Of a stretch of DNA of 11,767 bases, positions 5,734-11,743 are shown piece by piece. Made by a program: the position numbers and the translations under genes. The notes beneath the pieces were generated by a model that saw nothing but the letters and a program-made list of their open reading frames with translations, was not told the origin of the DNA and did no database searches. Position 1 is the stretch's first letter; every line of letters starts with the position of its first letter. This DNA is from an uncultured Collinsella sp. Lineage in GTDB: Bacteria; Actinomycetota; Coriobacteriia; Coriobacteriales; Coriobacteriaceae. The stretch spans positions 1 to 11,767 of the forward strand of contig UQNC01000053.1 of assembly GCA_900542175.1 (NCBI GenBank). The letters run 5' to 3'.

Positions 5734-6900
5734 TTAAGCGGTGAAGGGATGAATTGTCACGCCCTTAACCACGCGGTTGACCGTGCCGGTGGGGCTCGGC
5801 GTATCGGGCGTGTTGCCCACGCGCACGGAGTTGAGCAGGCTGATAGCCTGGGCAAACATCACGAACGGCAGAGCAAGGTAGCCCTCGGGAAGTGCCTCGT
5901 AGCCCTTAAAGGTGAAGGACTCGCCCTCGTAGACGGTGGCACCTTCCTGCTGAACGGCGATGGTGTGCTGAGCGATCTCGTCGCCACCGATCTCGTTGAG
6001 GATGTCGATGTCGTACTGACGGGTGTAGGCGTCGTTATTGACGAACACGAAGACGAGCGTCTTATCGTCGACGAAGGACTTAGGTCCATGACGATAGCCC
6101 ATGGAGGTGTCGTAGGAAGTAGCGACCAGACCGTGAGCGAGCTCGAGGATCTTGAGCTGGCTCTCCTGGGCAAGGCCACCGAAGGAGCCAGAACCCAAGT
6201 AGGTCACGCGGTTGAAGTCGCCAGCCAGGTAATCGGCGATCTCGGGCTCACGGGAGATGACCTCCTCGCCCATCTTGGCAATCGTCTCGACCCACTCGGC
6301 CTTCTGCTCATCAGAGGCAGTGTCGAAAATAAGGGTAGAGAGCAGGGTCATGCAGGAATAAGAACCGGTCATGGCGAAGCCCTTGTCGTTGGCGCGCGGA
6401 ATGAGCAGCGTCAGCGCGTTGGGATCATCGGCAGACTCGACGGCGAGCTTGCCCTCGGGAGCGCAGGTGATGTTGAGGAACTTGACGTTGTGGACGAGCT
6501 CCTTGGCAACGGCAACGGCGGCAAGGCTCTCGGGGCTGTTGCCAGAGCGGGCGAAGGAAACCACGAGCGTGGGATCCTCGGCGCGCAGGAAGTCGCGCGG
6601 GGCGCTCACGATGTCGGTCGTGGCGATGGGCTTAAAGTCGTAGAGATCAGTGTTGCCAGCGTGACGCAGGTACGGGGCGCAGGTATCGCCAACGTAGTCG
6701 GACGTACCGGCACCGGTGAAGACAACGGACAGACGACCCTCGCCCATAGCGCGAGCCTCGGCCAGGAAGGCCTCGATGGCCTCCTTGTTCTCGCGATAGA
6801 TGTTGAGCGTATCACGCCAAAGCTCGGGCTGCTGAGCAATCTCGGCCGTGGTGATCTGGGCGCCGAGCTCGGTGAGCTCCTCGACACTCTTCTCGAACAT
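5734..6900 (-). CDS. agaS: AgaS-type SIS-domain galactosamine-6-phosphate deaminase/isomerase
   Basis: This 388-residue protein contains two SIS sugar-isomerase domains. AgaS proteins act in the N-acetylgalactosamine/galactosamine pathway, converting galactosamine-6-phosphate to tagatose-6-phosphate with release of ammonia. Visible signatures are FTGAGTSDYVGD (61-72) and SFARSGNSPES (115-125) in the first domain. PRANDKGFAMTGS (168-180), a second phosphate-loop-like GSGSFGG (236-242), LELAHG (252-257) and YRHGPKSFVDD (269-279) follow. The tail GVTIHPF is characteristic of AgaS. The length matches the family. AGAGAGAGG lies about 8 bases before the ATG. A GntR-type operator and a clear -10 box (TATAAT at 6940-6945) lie upstream, and a strong terminator follows, so it is probably transcribed alone. 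This gene is the main reason to read the locus as galactosamine-directed. Confidence 0.93.
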   Translation of the reverse strand: MFEKSVEELTELGAQITTAEIAQQPELWRDTLNIYRENKEAIEAFLAEARAMGEGRLSVVFTGAGTSDYVGDTCAPYLRHAGNTDLYDFKPIATTDIVSAPRDFLRAEDPTLVVSFARSGNSPESLAAVAVAKELVHNVKFLNITCAPEGKLAVESADDPNALTLLIPRANDKGFAMTGSYSCMTLLSTLIFDTASDEQKAEWVETIAKMGEEVISREPEIADYLAGDFNRVTYLGSGSFGGLAQESQLKILELAHGLVATSYDTSMGYRHGPKSFVDDKTLVFVFVNNDAYTRQYDIDILNEIGGDEIAQHTIAVQQEGATVYEGESFTFKGYEALPEGYLALPFVMFAQAISLLNSVRVGNTPDTPSPTGTVNRVVKGVTIHPFTA

Positions 6901-6939
6901 TTCTAATACCTCTCTCTAGAAGTAATCCTCTGACGTGCA

Positions 6940-6945
6940 ATTATA
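6940..6945 (-). promoter_or_regulatory. -10 box of the agaS promoter
   Basis: A perfect TATAAT is read on the minus strand about 40 bases before the agaS start. No good -35 box is visible; the -35 region falls on the right-hand operator at 6959-6978, which fits repression by blocking RNA polymerase. Confidence 0.6.
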
Positions 6946-6958
6946 CACTTCGGTTGGT

Positions 6959-6978
6959 TATCTGGTAGTAACCAGTTA
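6959..6978. promoter_or_regulatory. GntR-type operator before agaS
   Basis: The core CTGGTAGTAACCAG (6962-6975) is a perfect dyad of CTGGT and ACCAG around a 4-base spacer, and the dyad extends to 20 bases with one mismatched pair. It resembles the ACTGGT(n4)ACCAGT form bound by DasR/NagR-like GntR regulators. It lies between agaS and its adjacent GntR gene. Thirteen of its 14 core bases recur at 11255-11268 before the PTS operon. Confidence 0.75.
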
Positions 6979-7014
6979 AATGCAAAGAATCATCATATGG
7001 AAACGATGCGAACA

Positions 7015-7746
7015 CTAGTCGCTACGCTGGTGGTAAACCTTGTATTTAAACTGATCGGCACGAGCAACCGAGAGTGTGTACTCCACAACCTCGTTTGACT
7101 CGTTATACGTAGTCCTGACCAAATCGAGCACAGGCGAGCCCTCGACAATTCCCAAAAGGTGGGCATCGGTGGGACGGGCTATGCTCGCATAGAACTCCTC
7201 TTCGGCCACGCGTATCTTTTGCTGAAAGTCTTGCTCAATCACATCGTAAAGCGGCTTACGCTCCAGCAGCGGTCGCTTTAGGGACAGAAATTGACGAACT
7301 GGTAGATAGCTGCGTTCGACCATCATGGGCATGTTGTCGGCAGAACGAAGGCGCTTAAGCTTAAAAATGCGATCACCGATACGCAATCCCATATGCTCGG
7401 CCAGATTTTTATCGGCCTCCATCTCGCAAAACTCGAGAATCGTGGTCTCGGGGTCGCGACCCATCGCGCGCATCTGCTCGGTAAAGCTGTAGGACTGCAT
7501 GAGATTGGTTGCCTTTGCCGAACGGTCGGTCACAAAGGTACCGCGACCGTGCTGCCGAACCACCAGTCCTAAACGCTCCAGTTCCTGCAGAGCCAGGCGT
7601 ACCGTAGTGCGCGAGAGACCATAGCGCTCCGAAAGTTCGCGCTCGGAAGGAATCATGTCACCGGCGCGATATTCATGGTCGATCTTTTCGGTCAGAATAT
7701 CGACCAGCTGATCGTACAGCGGTTGCTTACGCGCTCCGATCGCCAT
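7015..7746 (-). CDS. GntR-family transcriptional regulator (HutC/UTRA subfamily), probable amino-sugar repressor
   Basis: This 243-residue cytoplasmic regulator has a GntR winged helix-turn-helix at about residues 8-75: the IPSERELSERYGLSRTTVR recognition region, then LQELERLGLVVRQHGRGTFV. A UTRA ligand-binding domain follows (about 95-235, starting SFTEQMRAMG). HutC/UTRA members such as DasR, NagR and AgaR-like regulators sense phosphorylated amino sugars. It stands between the PTS operon and agaS, and the shared operator before both makes it the likely regulator of both. GGGAGG precedes the ATG. The effector is probably a hexosamine phosphate, but the sequence does not settle which. Confidence 0.9.
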   Translation of the reverse strand: MAIGARKQPLYDQLVDILTEKIDHEYRAGDMIPSERELSERYGLSRTTVRLALQELERLGLVVRQHGRGTFVTDRSAKATNLMQSYSFTEQMRAMGRDPETTILEFCEMEADKNLAEHMGLRIGDRIFKLKRLRSADNMPMMVERSYLPVRQFLSLKRPLLERKPLYDVIEQDFQQKIRVAEEEFYASIARPTDAHLLGIVEGSPVLDLVRTTYNESNEVVEYTLSVARADQFKYKVYHQRSD

Positions 7747-7772
7747 CCTATCCTCCCTTTTGCTCGAATTCG

Positions 7773-7795
7773 GCTAACTACCTAGGGTGTTTAGC
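7773..7795. promoter_or_regulatory. Imperfect dyad at the GntR gene start region
   Basis: GCTAA (7773-7777) and TTAGC (7791-7795) flank an inner dyad centred on CCTAGG (7781-7786). It lies just downstream of the -10 box of the GntR gene, where an autoregulatory operator would be expected. Its sequence differs from the CTGGT/ACCAG operator. Confidence 0.3.
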
Positions 7796-7825
7796 ATTAT
7801 CTGTCTGCCACACCCGAATCATCAA
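7796..7825 (-). promoter_or_regulatory. Probable promoter of the GntR regulator gene
   Basis: On the minus strand TTGATG (7820-7825) and GATAAT (7796-7801) are 18 bases apart, about 50 bases before the regulator start. This gives the regulator its own transcription just after the PTS operon terminator. Confidence 0.5.
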
Positions 7826-7831
7826 GAAAAC

Positions 7832-7865
7832 AAAAGCCGCGCGCTCTTTCGAGCACGCGGCTTTT
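7832..7865 (-). terminator. Terminator of the PTS operon
   Basis: AAAAGCCGCGCGCTC (7832-7846) pairs with GAGCACGCGGCTTTT (7851-7865) with one mismatch and a 4-base loop. On the minus strand the stem ends in TTTTGTTTTC. It separates the PTS operon from the regulator gene; the A/T-rich flanks could let it act in both directions. Confidence 0.9.
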
Positions 7866-7931
7866 AACATACACATGGCTTAAGGGGTCGGGGTGTGAGC
7901 CGCGTAGGGACACACCCCTCAAGCTAGAGCC

Positions 7932-9014
7932 TTACCAGATGCTCGGCCAGAGACCAAGCGGGCCAGCGCCCAGGATGCCAAGGACGAAGAGCAGGAGAAT
8001 GCCCTTGGTCGGGGTCCAGCTGTGCTTAGCGAACATGTAGTAAAGCAGCAGCGTAAGCATAAGCGGGACGAGCTTCGGGACGATGGTGTTGAGGGTGTCG
8101 GCAACAGAGAAGTTGACCGGATCCTCGGTGACGGTGCCGTAGGTAACGGACTCCATGCCGTTGCCCAGATCGGTGACGCCGCACTCGACAGCGTTGCCGT
8201 CGGCATCGGAAGCGGTGAGGGCGTTGCCGTCCTCATCGGTCATGGCGATGGTACCGGCCTCAGCAGTCTCGGTATCGATGCCCTCCATACCGGTGAAGTT
8301 CTCGGCCTCCTTCTCGGAGACGATCACGGTAGTAGCGGAGAGGCCACGGGTGGTGCCGTTGGGGATCTGGAGGTTAATCTGGGTGCCACCCATGGTGACG
8401 ACCAGGCAACCGACGACGAAGACGCCCATGATGGAAGCGGCACGCGTGAAGGCCTGCATGTTGGCGGTCAGAGCGTCAATAGCGCTGGTGCCAAGCTTGT
8501 AGGACCAGTTCATGAGCCAGAAGCGCAGAGCGAACTGGACGACGTTAAAGATCACCAGGAAGATGATCGGTGCAGCGGCGTTGCCGTTGATGGCCATGTT
8601 AGAGGTGATGCCGGCCGTGATAGGCACAAGCGTCAGCCAGAACAGGGCGTCACCGATACCACCGAGCGGGCCCATTGCGGCGACGCGGACGGCGCGGATC
8701 GTGGGGATGTCAACCTTGTTCTGCTCGAGCGAAAGCACGATGCCCATAACAAAGGTGACAAGGAACGGGTGGGTGTTGAAGAACTCCAGGTTGTGGCTCA
8801 TGGAAGCCGCGAGGTCGTTCTTGTTGGTGTGGATCTTCTCCAGACCGGGGATGATGGAGTAAAGCCAGCCAGCGGCCTGCATGCGCTCGTAGTTGAACGA
8901 TGCCTGCAGGAAGCAGGAGCGCCAAGCCATCTTGTTGAGGGTCTTCTGGTCGAGCTGCGGAGCAGGAGTGAGATCCTCGTAGTGCTCCGGGATCACATAC
9001 TCATTAGATGCCAT
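7932..9014 (-). CDS. PTS system mannose/fructose/sorbose family IID component with acidic insertion
   Basis: This 360-residue membrane subunit pairs with IIC to form the sugar channel. Family marks are LTPAPQLDQKTLNKMAWRS (15-33), SFNYERMQAAGWLYSIIPGL (39-58), HNLEFFNTHPFL (74-85), GPLGGIGDALFW (115-126) and hydrophobic helices at about 145-166, 194-208, 312-327 and 338-350. Typical IID proteins have roughly 270-300 residues. The extra length is a hydrophilic, acidic stretch at about 220-302 with two DxDGN-like turns (DEDGN, DADGN) between membrane segments. I chose the ATG at 9012-9014 because GGAGGTG lies 8 bases before it; a longer reading from 9047 is unlikely. The start overlaps the IIC stop by 11 bases, so the two are probably translationally coupled. 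N-acetylgalactosamine is the probable substrate from context. Confidence 0.92.
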   Translation of the reverse strand: MASNEYVIPEHYEDLTPAPQLDQKTLNKMAWRSCFLQASFNYERMQAAGWLYSIIPGLEKIHTNKNDLAASMSHNLEFFNTHPFLVTFVMGIVLSLEQNKVDIPTIRAVRVAAMGPLGGIGDALFWLTLVPITAGITSNMAINGNAAAPIIFLVIFNVVQFALRFWLMNWSYKLGTSAIDALTANMQAFTRAASIMGVFVVGCLVVTMGGTQINLQIPNGTTRGLSATTVIVSEKEAENFTGMEGIDTETAEAGTIAMTDEDGNALTASDADGNAVECGVTDLGNGMESVTYGTVTEDPVNFSVADTLNTIVPKLVPLMLTLLLYYMFAKHSWTPTKGILLLFVLGILGAGPLGLWPSIW

Positions 9015-9804
9015 CTTCGAAGTCACCTCCGTCAGAAACAGCTGCACCCTTCAGCTCGGTCTGCTGCTGGAAGTCCCAGAAAGCGATGCCGAAGCCGATG
9101 AGAGCGAGGATGAGCAGAGCAGGGGTTGCCAGCGAATCGTTGGCAACGGTGATGAGCGCGAGGCCAAAGCCCATGAGGAAGAAGCCCCACATATCGCGGT
9201 TCATCATAACCTTGAGCAGGACGGCGAAGCCGACGAAGCGCATCATGCCGCCTGCAGCGGAGAGACCGGTCTGCAGCCAAGTCGGGATGGCAGAAGCGAT
9301 GGTCTGACCGATGGTAGCGCCAGCGATGAAGAACAGGGTGACGACGACAGCGAAGATCAGGCCGAGCAGAGCCATGGCGAAGTAGTTCAGGCGCTCGATG
9401 CCCTTGGTGTCCGCGTTGTGAGCCATGTTATCGGCCGTGGACATAAGCGGGGACATAAGCGTGAAGACCAGGGTAACGCCAAGCTGGCCAAGCAGAGCGA
9501 ACGGAATGGCGAGGCCGACTGCCGCGTTGGGCTCGAGGCCCGTGGCGATAGCGAGAATGGCTGCCATGATGCCGCCGATGACGGCGTTAGGCGGCTGAGC
9601 GCCTCCGATCGGCATGTTGCCGATCGTCATGAGCTGATAGGTACCACCCACGAGAAGACCGGTGTTGAGGTCGCCAAGGATAAGACCGATGACGGCGCCG
9701 GTGACGATGGGCTGATAGAGAGACTCGAGGAAGTCAAACTGGTCGATTGCCGCGATGAACGTGACGACGAAGACCAGAGCGATCTGGATGATCGAGTATT
9801 CCAT
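9004..9804 (-). CDS. PTS system mannose/fructose/sorbose family IIC component
   Basis: This 266-residue polytopic membrane protein is the permease core of the PTS transporter. It begins with IIQIALVFVVTFIAAIDQ and has GDLNTGLLVGGTYQLMTIG (about 44-62) followed by PIGGAQPPNAVIGGIMAAI, all characteristic of the sorbose-type IIC fold. About seven or eight hydrophobic helices are visible. The C-terminus is short and charged. AAAGGAGGAGC precedes the ATG. It lies about 90 bases after IIB and overlaps IID by 11 bases. In mannose-family PTS, IIC and IID together bind and move the sugar while IIB supplies the phosphate. Confidence 0.93.
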   Translation of the reverse strand: MEYSIIQIALVFVVTFIAAIDQFDFLESLYQPIVTGAVIGLILGDLNTGLLVGGTYQLMTIGNMPIGGAQPPNAVIGGIMAAILAIATGLEPNAAVGLAIPFALLGQLGVTLVFTLMSPLMSTADNMAHNADTKGIERLNYFAMALLGLIFAVVVTLFFIAGATIGQTIASAIPTWLQTGLSAAGGMMRFVGFAVLLKVMMNRDMWGFFLMGFGLALITVANDSLATPALLILALIGFGIAFWDFQQQTELKGAAVSDGGDFEDGI

Positions 9805-9857
9805 CTTGCTCCTCCTTTCAAAATGTATGTACGCACTTTGGATATCACGTACAGAAC

Positions 9858-9877
9858 GTCAGGGTTTCACTCCTGAC
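9858..9877 (-). other. Intercistronic hairpin between IIB and IIC
   Basis: GTCAGG (9858-9863) and CCTGAC (9872-9877) can form a 6-base stem with an 8-base loop in the 90-base gap between the IIB stop and the IIC start. There is no T tract, so it is not a terminator. A role in mRNA stability or processing would suit unequal subunit expression. Confidence 0.4.
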
Positions 9878-9894
9878 AACGTGGATCACGAGGA

Positions 9895-10377
9895 TTACGA
9901 GAAGAGCTTGCTCGTGTCCTCAACAGGCGTGCTCGGAACGCGCCTGATCTCCAACTCCACCCCCAATTCCTGCAGCTCTTTAAACGCAGCGACATCCTCG
10001 TCGTTAACTGCGACGGAGGTGGCGACTTGGCGCTTTCCTTCCGACATGTGCATGTTGCCGATGTTTACCTTCTTTATAGGCACACCGCCCTTGACGAGCG
10101 TAAGCACGTCTTCCGGTGTTTCGGCCACGATGAAGATCTTCTGGCGCGGGCTCGCCTTGCCAATGACGTCGATGGTCTTCTGCAGGGAGAAGAAACGCGT
10201 AGCGACGCCGGCGGGAGCGGCCATCTTCATGAGGTTCTGGCGCATGGTGTTGGACGCCACGTCGTCGTTGGCGACGAGGATGAGGTTGGAGCCCAGAGTG
10301 GAGTTCCACTGGGTGGCAACCTGACCATGAACCAGTCGGTTATCGATGCGGGTAAGAAGAATGTTGGGTTCTGCCAT
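9895..10377 (-). CDS. PTS system mannose/fructose/sorbose family IIB component
   Basis: This 160-residue cytoplasmic phosphocarrier has the active-site motif RIDNRLVHGQV, with His17 as the residue phosphorylated by IIA. It also carries AAPAGVATRFFSLQKTIDVI (53-72), LVKGGVPIKKVNIGNMH (93-109) and KELQELGVELEIR near the C-terminus, and is full length for the family. AAAGGAAG lies 9 bases before the ATG. It is third in the operon, after the YajC-like gene. It is the functional counterpart of the His-less paralogue at 154-648. Confidence 0.94.
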   Translation of the reverse strand: MAEPNILLTRIDNRLVHGQVATQWNSTLGSNLILVANDDVASNTMRQNLMKMAAPAGVATRFFSLQKTIDVIGKASPRQKIFIVAETPEDVLTLVKGGVPIKKVNIGNMHMSEGKRQVATSVAVNDEDVAAFKELQELGVELEIRRVPSTPVEDTSKLFS

Positions 10378-10413
10378 GTTGATCAGCTTCCTTTCGATAT
10401 TTGCTGACGACAG

Positions 10414-10695
10414 TTACTTGATCTCCTGAATCGCGTAACGCGAAACATCTACGACGGCTCCGGATCGGACTTTGATCTGGACCTTCTCGCCTTCGATGCC
10501 TTTGACGGTTCCGTAGATACCGCCGGCGAAAAGAACCTCCTGACCCGGCTTGAGCTCGGTGTGCAGCTCCTTGAAGTACTTCTGCTTCTTCTTCATGTTG
10601 ATTTGCGACCAGATGGTGTAAATCAAGCCCATGATGACAAGCAGGCCTAAAAGGGCGACCGAGGAGCTCAGGACGTTGGCTCCGAAATCGGCCAT
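10414..10695 (-). CDS. yajC: YajC-like small membrane protein inside the PTS operon
   Basis: This 93-residue protein has one N-terminal membrane helix (about residues 8-29), a basic MKKKQKYF segment on the cytoplasmic side, then the YajC domain: LKPGQEVLFAGGIYGTVKGI and EKVQIKVRSGAVVDVSRYAIQEI. YajC normally associates with the SecDF translocase complex. Here its ATG shares one base with the IIA stop codon (TAATG), so it is translationally coupled to IIA and clearly belongs to the PTS operon. From memory, YajC-like genes also occur with mannose-family PTS genes in streptococcal hyaluronate-use loci, which would make this a recurring link. The role in sugar uptake is unknown; an assembly or membrane partner of IIC/IID is a guess. 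It is probably not the housekeeping yajC, which usually lies near secD/secF. Confidence 0.88.
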   Translation of the reverse strand: MADFGANVLSSSVALLGLLVIMGLIYTIWSQINMKKKQKYFKELHTELKPGQEVLFAGGIYGTVKGIEGEKVQIKVRSGAVVDVSRYAIQEIK

Positions 10696-11138
10696 TAGAT
10701 GCCGTCCTCGTCGCCGAAGATATCCTCTTCCTCGGAGTCGGCAACGGATGCGACCGTCTGGGCAGTGACGCCCGTCTGGCCAACGGTCACGGCCTGCTCG
10801 CCAAGCTCGGCGAGCGTGGCATTGCCGCGGAGGAACAGAAGCTCAATAACCATGGGAAGGTTGGTGCCAGTCAGAACCTCGACGTTGTCGACATCCTGGG
10901 CAATCATCATCGACTGGTTGAACGGGGTACCACCGAGCAAGTCGGTAAAGACGAGCACGCCATCGCACTCCTCGCGCATGGCGGTAATAGCGGCGCGGAG
11001 ATCTTCACCGTAGGATGCGGCCTGGTCGCCCTCAAAAGGAACGACGGTAAAAGCAGGCTGGTCGCCGGCAACCATAGCGATAGCGCTTGCAAGGCCGGGT
11101 GCGAACTGTCCATGACCGGTAAGAATAAAGCCAACCAT
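10695..11138 (-). CDS. PTS system mannose/fructose/sorbose family IIA component
   Basis: This 147-residue cytoplasmic phosphocarrier of the ManX/AgaF IIA class opens with MVGFILTGHGQFAPGLASA, where His9 is the site phosphorylated by HPr. It also has VVPFEG and VFTDLLGGTPFNQ (63-75), which form the rest of the active site. The last 30 or so residues form an acidic tail ending DEDGI. GAAGGGA precedes the ATG. It is the first gene of the PTS operon, followed directly by the overlapping YajC-like gene. Transcription probably starts near 11278, leaving a leader of about 140 bases with small hairpins. Confidence 0.92.
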   Translation of the reverse strand: MVGFILTGHGQFAPGLASAIAMVAGDQPAFTVVPFEGDQAASYGEDLRAAITAMREECDGVLVFTDLLGGTPFNQSMMIAQDVDNVEVLTGTNLPMVIELLFLRGNATLAELGEQAVTVGQTGVTAQTVASVADSEEEDIFGDEDGI

Positions 11139-11254
11139 TCAAATTTCCCTTCCGAAGGTGTGTACGATCTGAGTCCGATGATTTTCGGAAGCCAGCGGGC
11201 GCTCGCCCTTAAAGCTTCTTAGAAAGCGTTCTTTGAAGACCAGTGGTTTCTAAA

Positions 11255-11268
11255 CTGGTAGTAACCAC
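11255..11268. promoter_or_regulatory. GntR-type operator before the PTS operon
   Basis: CTGGTAGTAACCAC matches the agaS operator at 13 of 14 bases, losing only the last G of the second half-site. It lies just downstream of the probable -10 box, where a bound repressor would block initiation or early elongation. The adjacent ACCAGTGGT at 11239-11247 adds further half-sites that may let a second dimer bind. Confidence 0.7.
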
Positions 11269-11284
11269 GTGACGTGTTGTTGTC

Positions 11285-11290
11285 ACTATA
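11285..11290 (-). promoter_or_regulatory. Candidate -10 box of the PTS operon promoter
   Basis: TATAGT is read on the minus strand about 150 bases before the IIA start. No convincing -35 box is visible 16-18 bases upstream, so an activator or another start is possible. Confidence 0.35.
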
Positions 11291-11640
11291 TCACCCCAGA
11301 AGAGGTCGCTTTCGTTGATTCATACGGTAAAACGTTTTTGCACCGCTCACGGTGATAAATCGACCGTTTACCGGTCGTTAACACTTCTACCTGCGGTTTT
11401 GAAACCGTTTCGAAATGCTTTGGCAAAAAATCGGATCTTTCCCTGTGTCTAAACAACGCAGGGCGGCTAAAAATAGCGTGAAGAAAATTGCAGGTCATTG
11501 TGAAGATATGTGAATTGGTCTTTTTGACTTAATACCAGTTAGAACCAGTTTTGAGATTATCGGTGAACGGTAGTTTTCGACCGTTCACCGGTTACTTGCA
11601 ATCGTTTGCAGTTGTTTTCCCAGATGAATTAGGGGAACCC
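11291..11640. other. Gene-free control region with stacked inverted repeats
   Basis: I see no convincing protein gene on either strand in this A+T-richer stretch. It holds several perfect dyads: CACCG/CGGTG (11341-11345, 11350-11354), CGACCG/CGGTCG (11361-11366, 11372-11377), GAAACCGTTTC (11401-11411), and an 11-base pair of arms, CGGTGAACGGT and ACCGTTCACCG (11561-11571, 11580-11590), with an 8-base loop. It also has a direct repeat of ACCAGTT (11534-11540, 11544-11550), one helical turn apart and related to the GntR half-site. This looks like a multi-site regulatory region for the PTS operon and perhaps for a gene beyond the right edge. Confidence 0.55.
11399..11413. promoter_or_regulatory. 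LacI/CcpA-type (cre-like) site
   Basis: TTGAAACCGTTTCGA contains the perfect dyad GAAACCGTTTC and matches the catabolite-responsive element pattern WTGNAANCGNWNNCW at all but one position. It lies about 110 bases upstream of the probable PTS promoter. A LacI-family regulator could act here; none is encoded in the window. Confidence 0.35.
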
Positions 11641-11641
11641 G

Positions 11642-11743
11642 ATGGAGCGCTTGTGCGGGCGCGAGGCCTATCCTATTGATTTCGGCAACAAAAAGCCCGC
11701 TAGAACGTTGTCTGAACTGCGTCCCAAATCTTGGACGCCCTAA
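11642..11743 (+). CDS. Candidate small open reading frame (33 residues)
   Basis: An ATG at 11642-11644 follows AGGGGAA by about 5 bases and opens 33 codons, from MERLCGREAYPIDFGNKK to SWTP, ending at TAA 11741-11743. A hairpin, AGGCC (11753-11757) with GGCCT (11763-11767), follows at the window edge. It could be a leader peptide or small protein. It resembles no family I know, and chance is a fair alternative because the frame is short. Confidence 0.25.
   Translation: MERLCGREAYPIDFGNKKPARTLSELRPKSWTP

Noticed and set aside
5749..6906. A 385-codon plus-strand open frame opposite agaS
   Set aside because: It mirrors agaS almost exactly, has a low-complexity composition typical of antisense readings, and lacks a ribosome binding site or motif.
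8022..9101. A 359-codon plus-strand open frame opposite the IID gene
   Set aside because: It is antisense to a well-supported membrane protein, and its His-, Asp- and Gly-rich composition reflects reverse-complement codons.
11286..11498. A 70-codon minus-strand frame in the control region
   Set aside because: It has no ribosome binding site, covers the stacked inverted repeats and the candidate promoter, and resembles no family.
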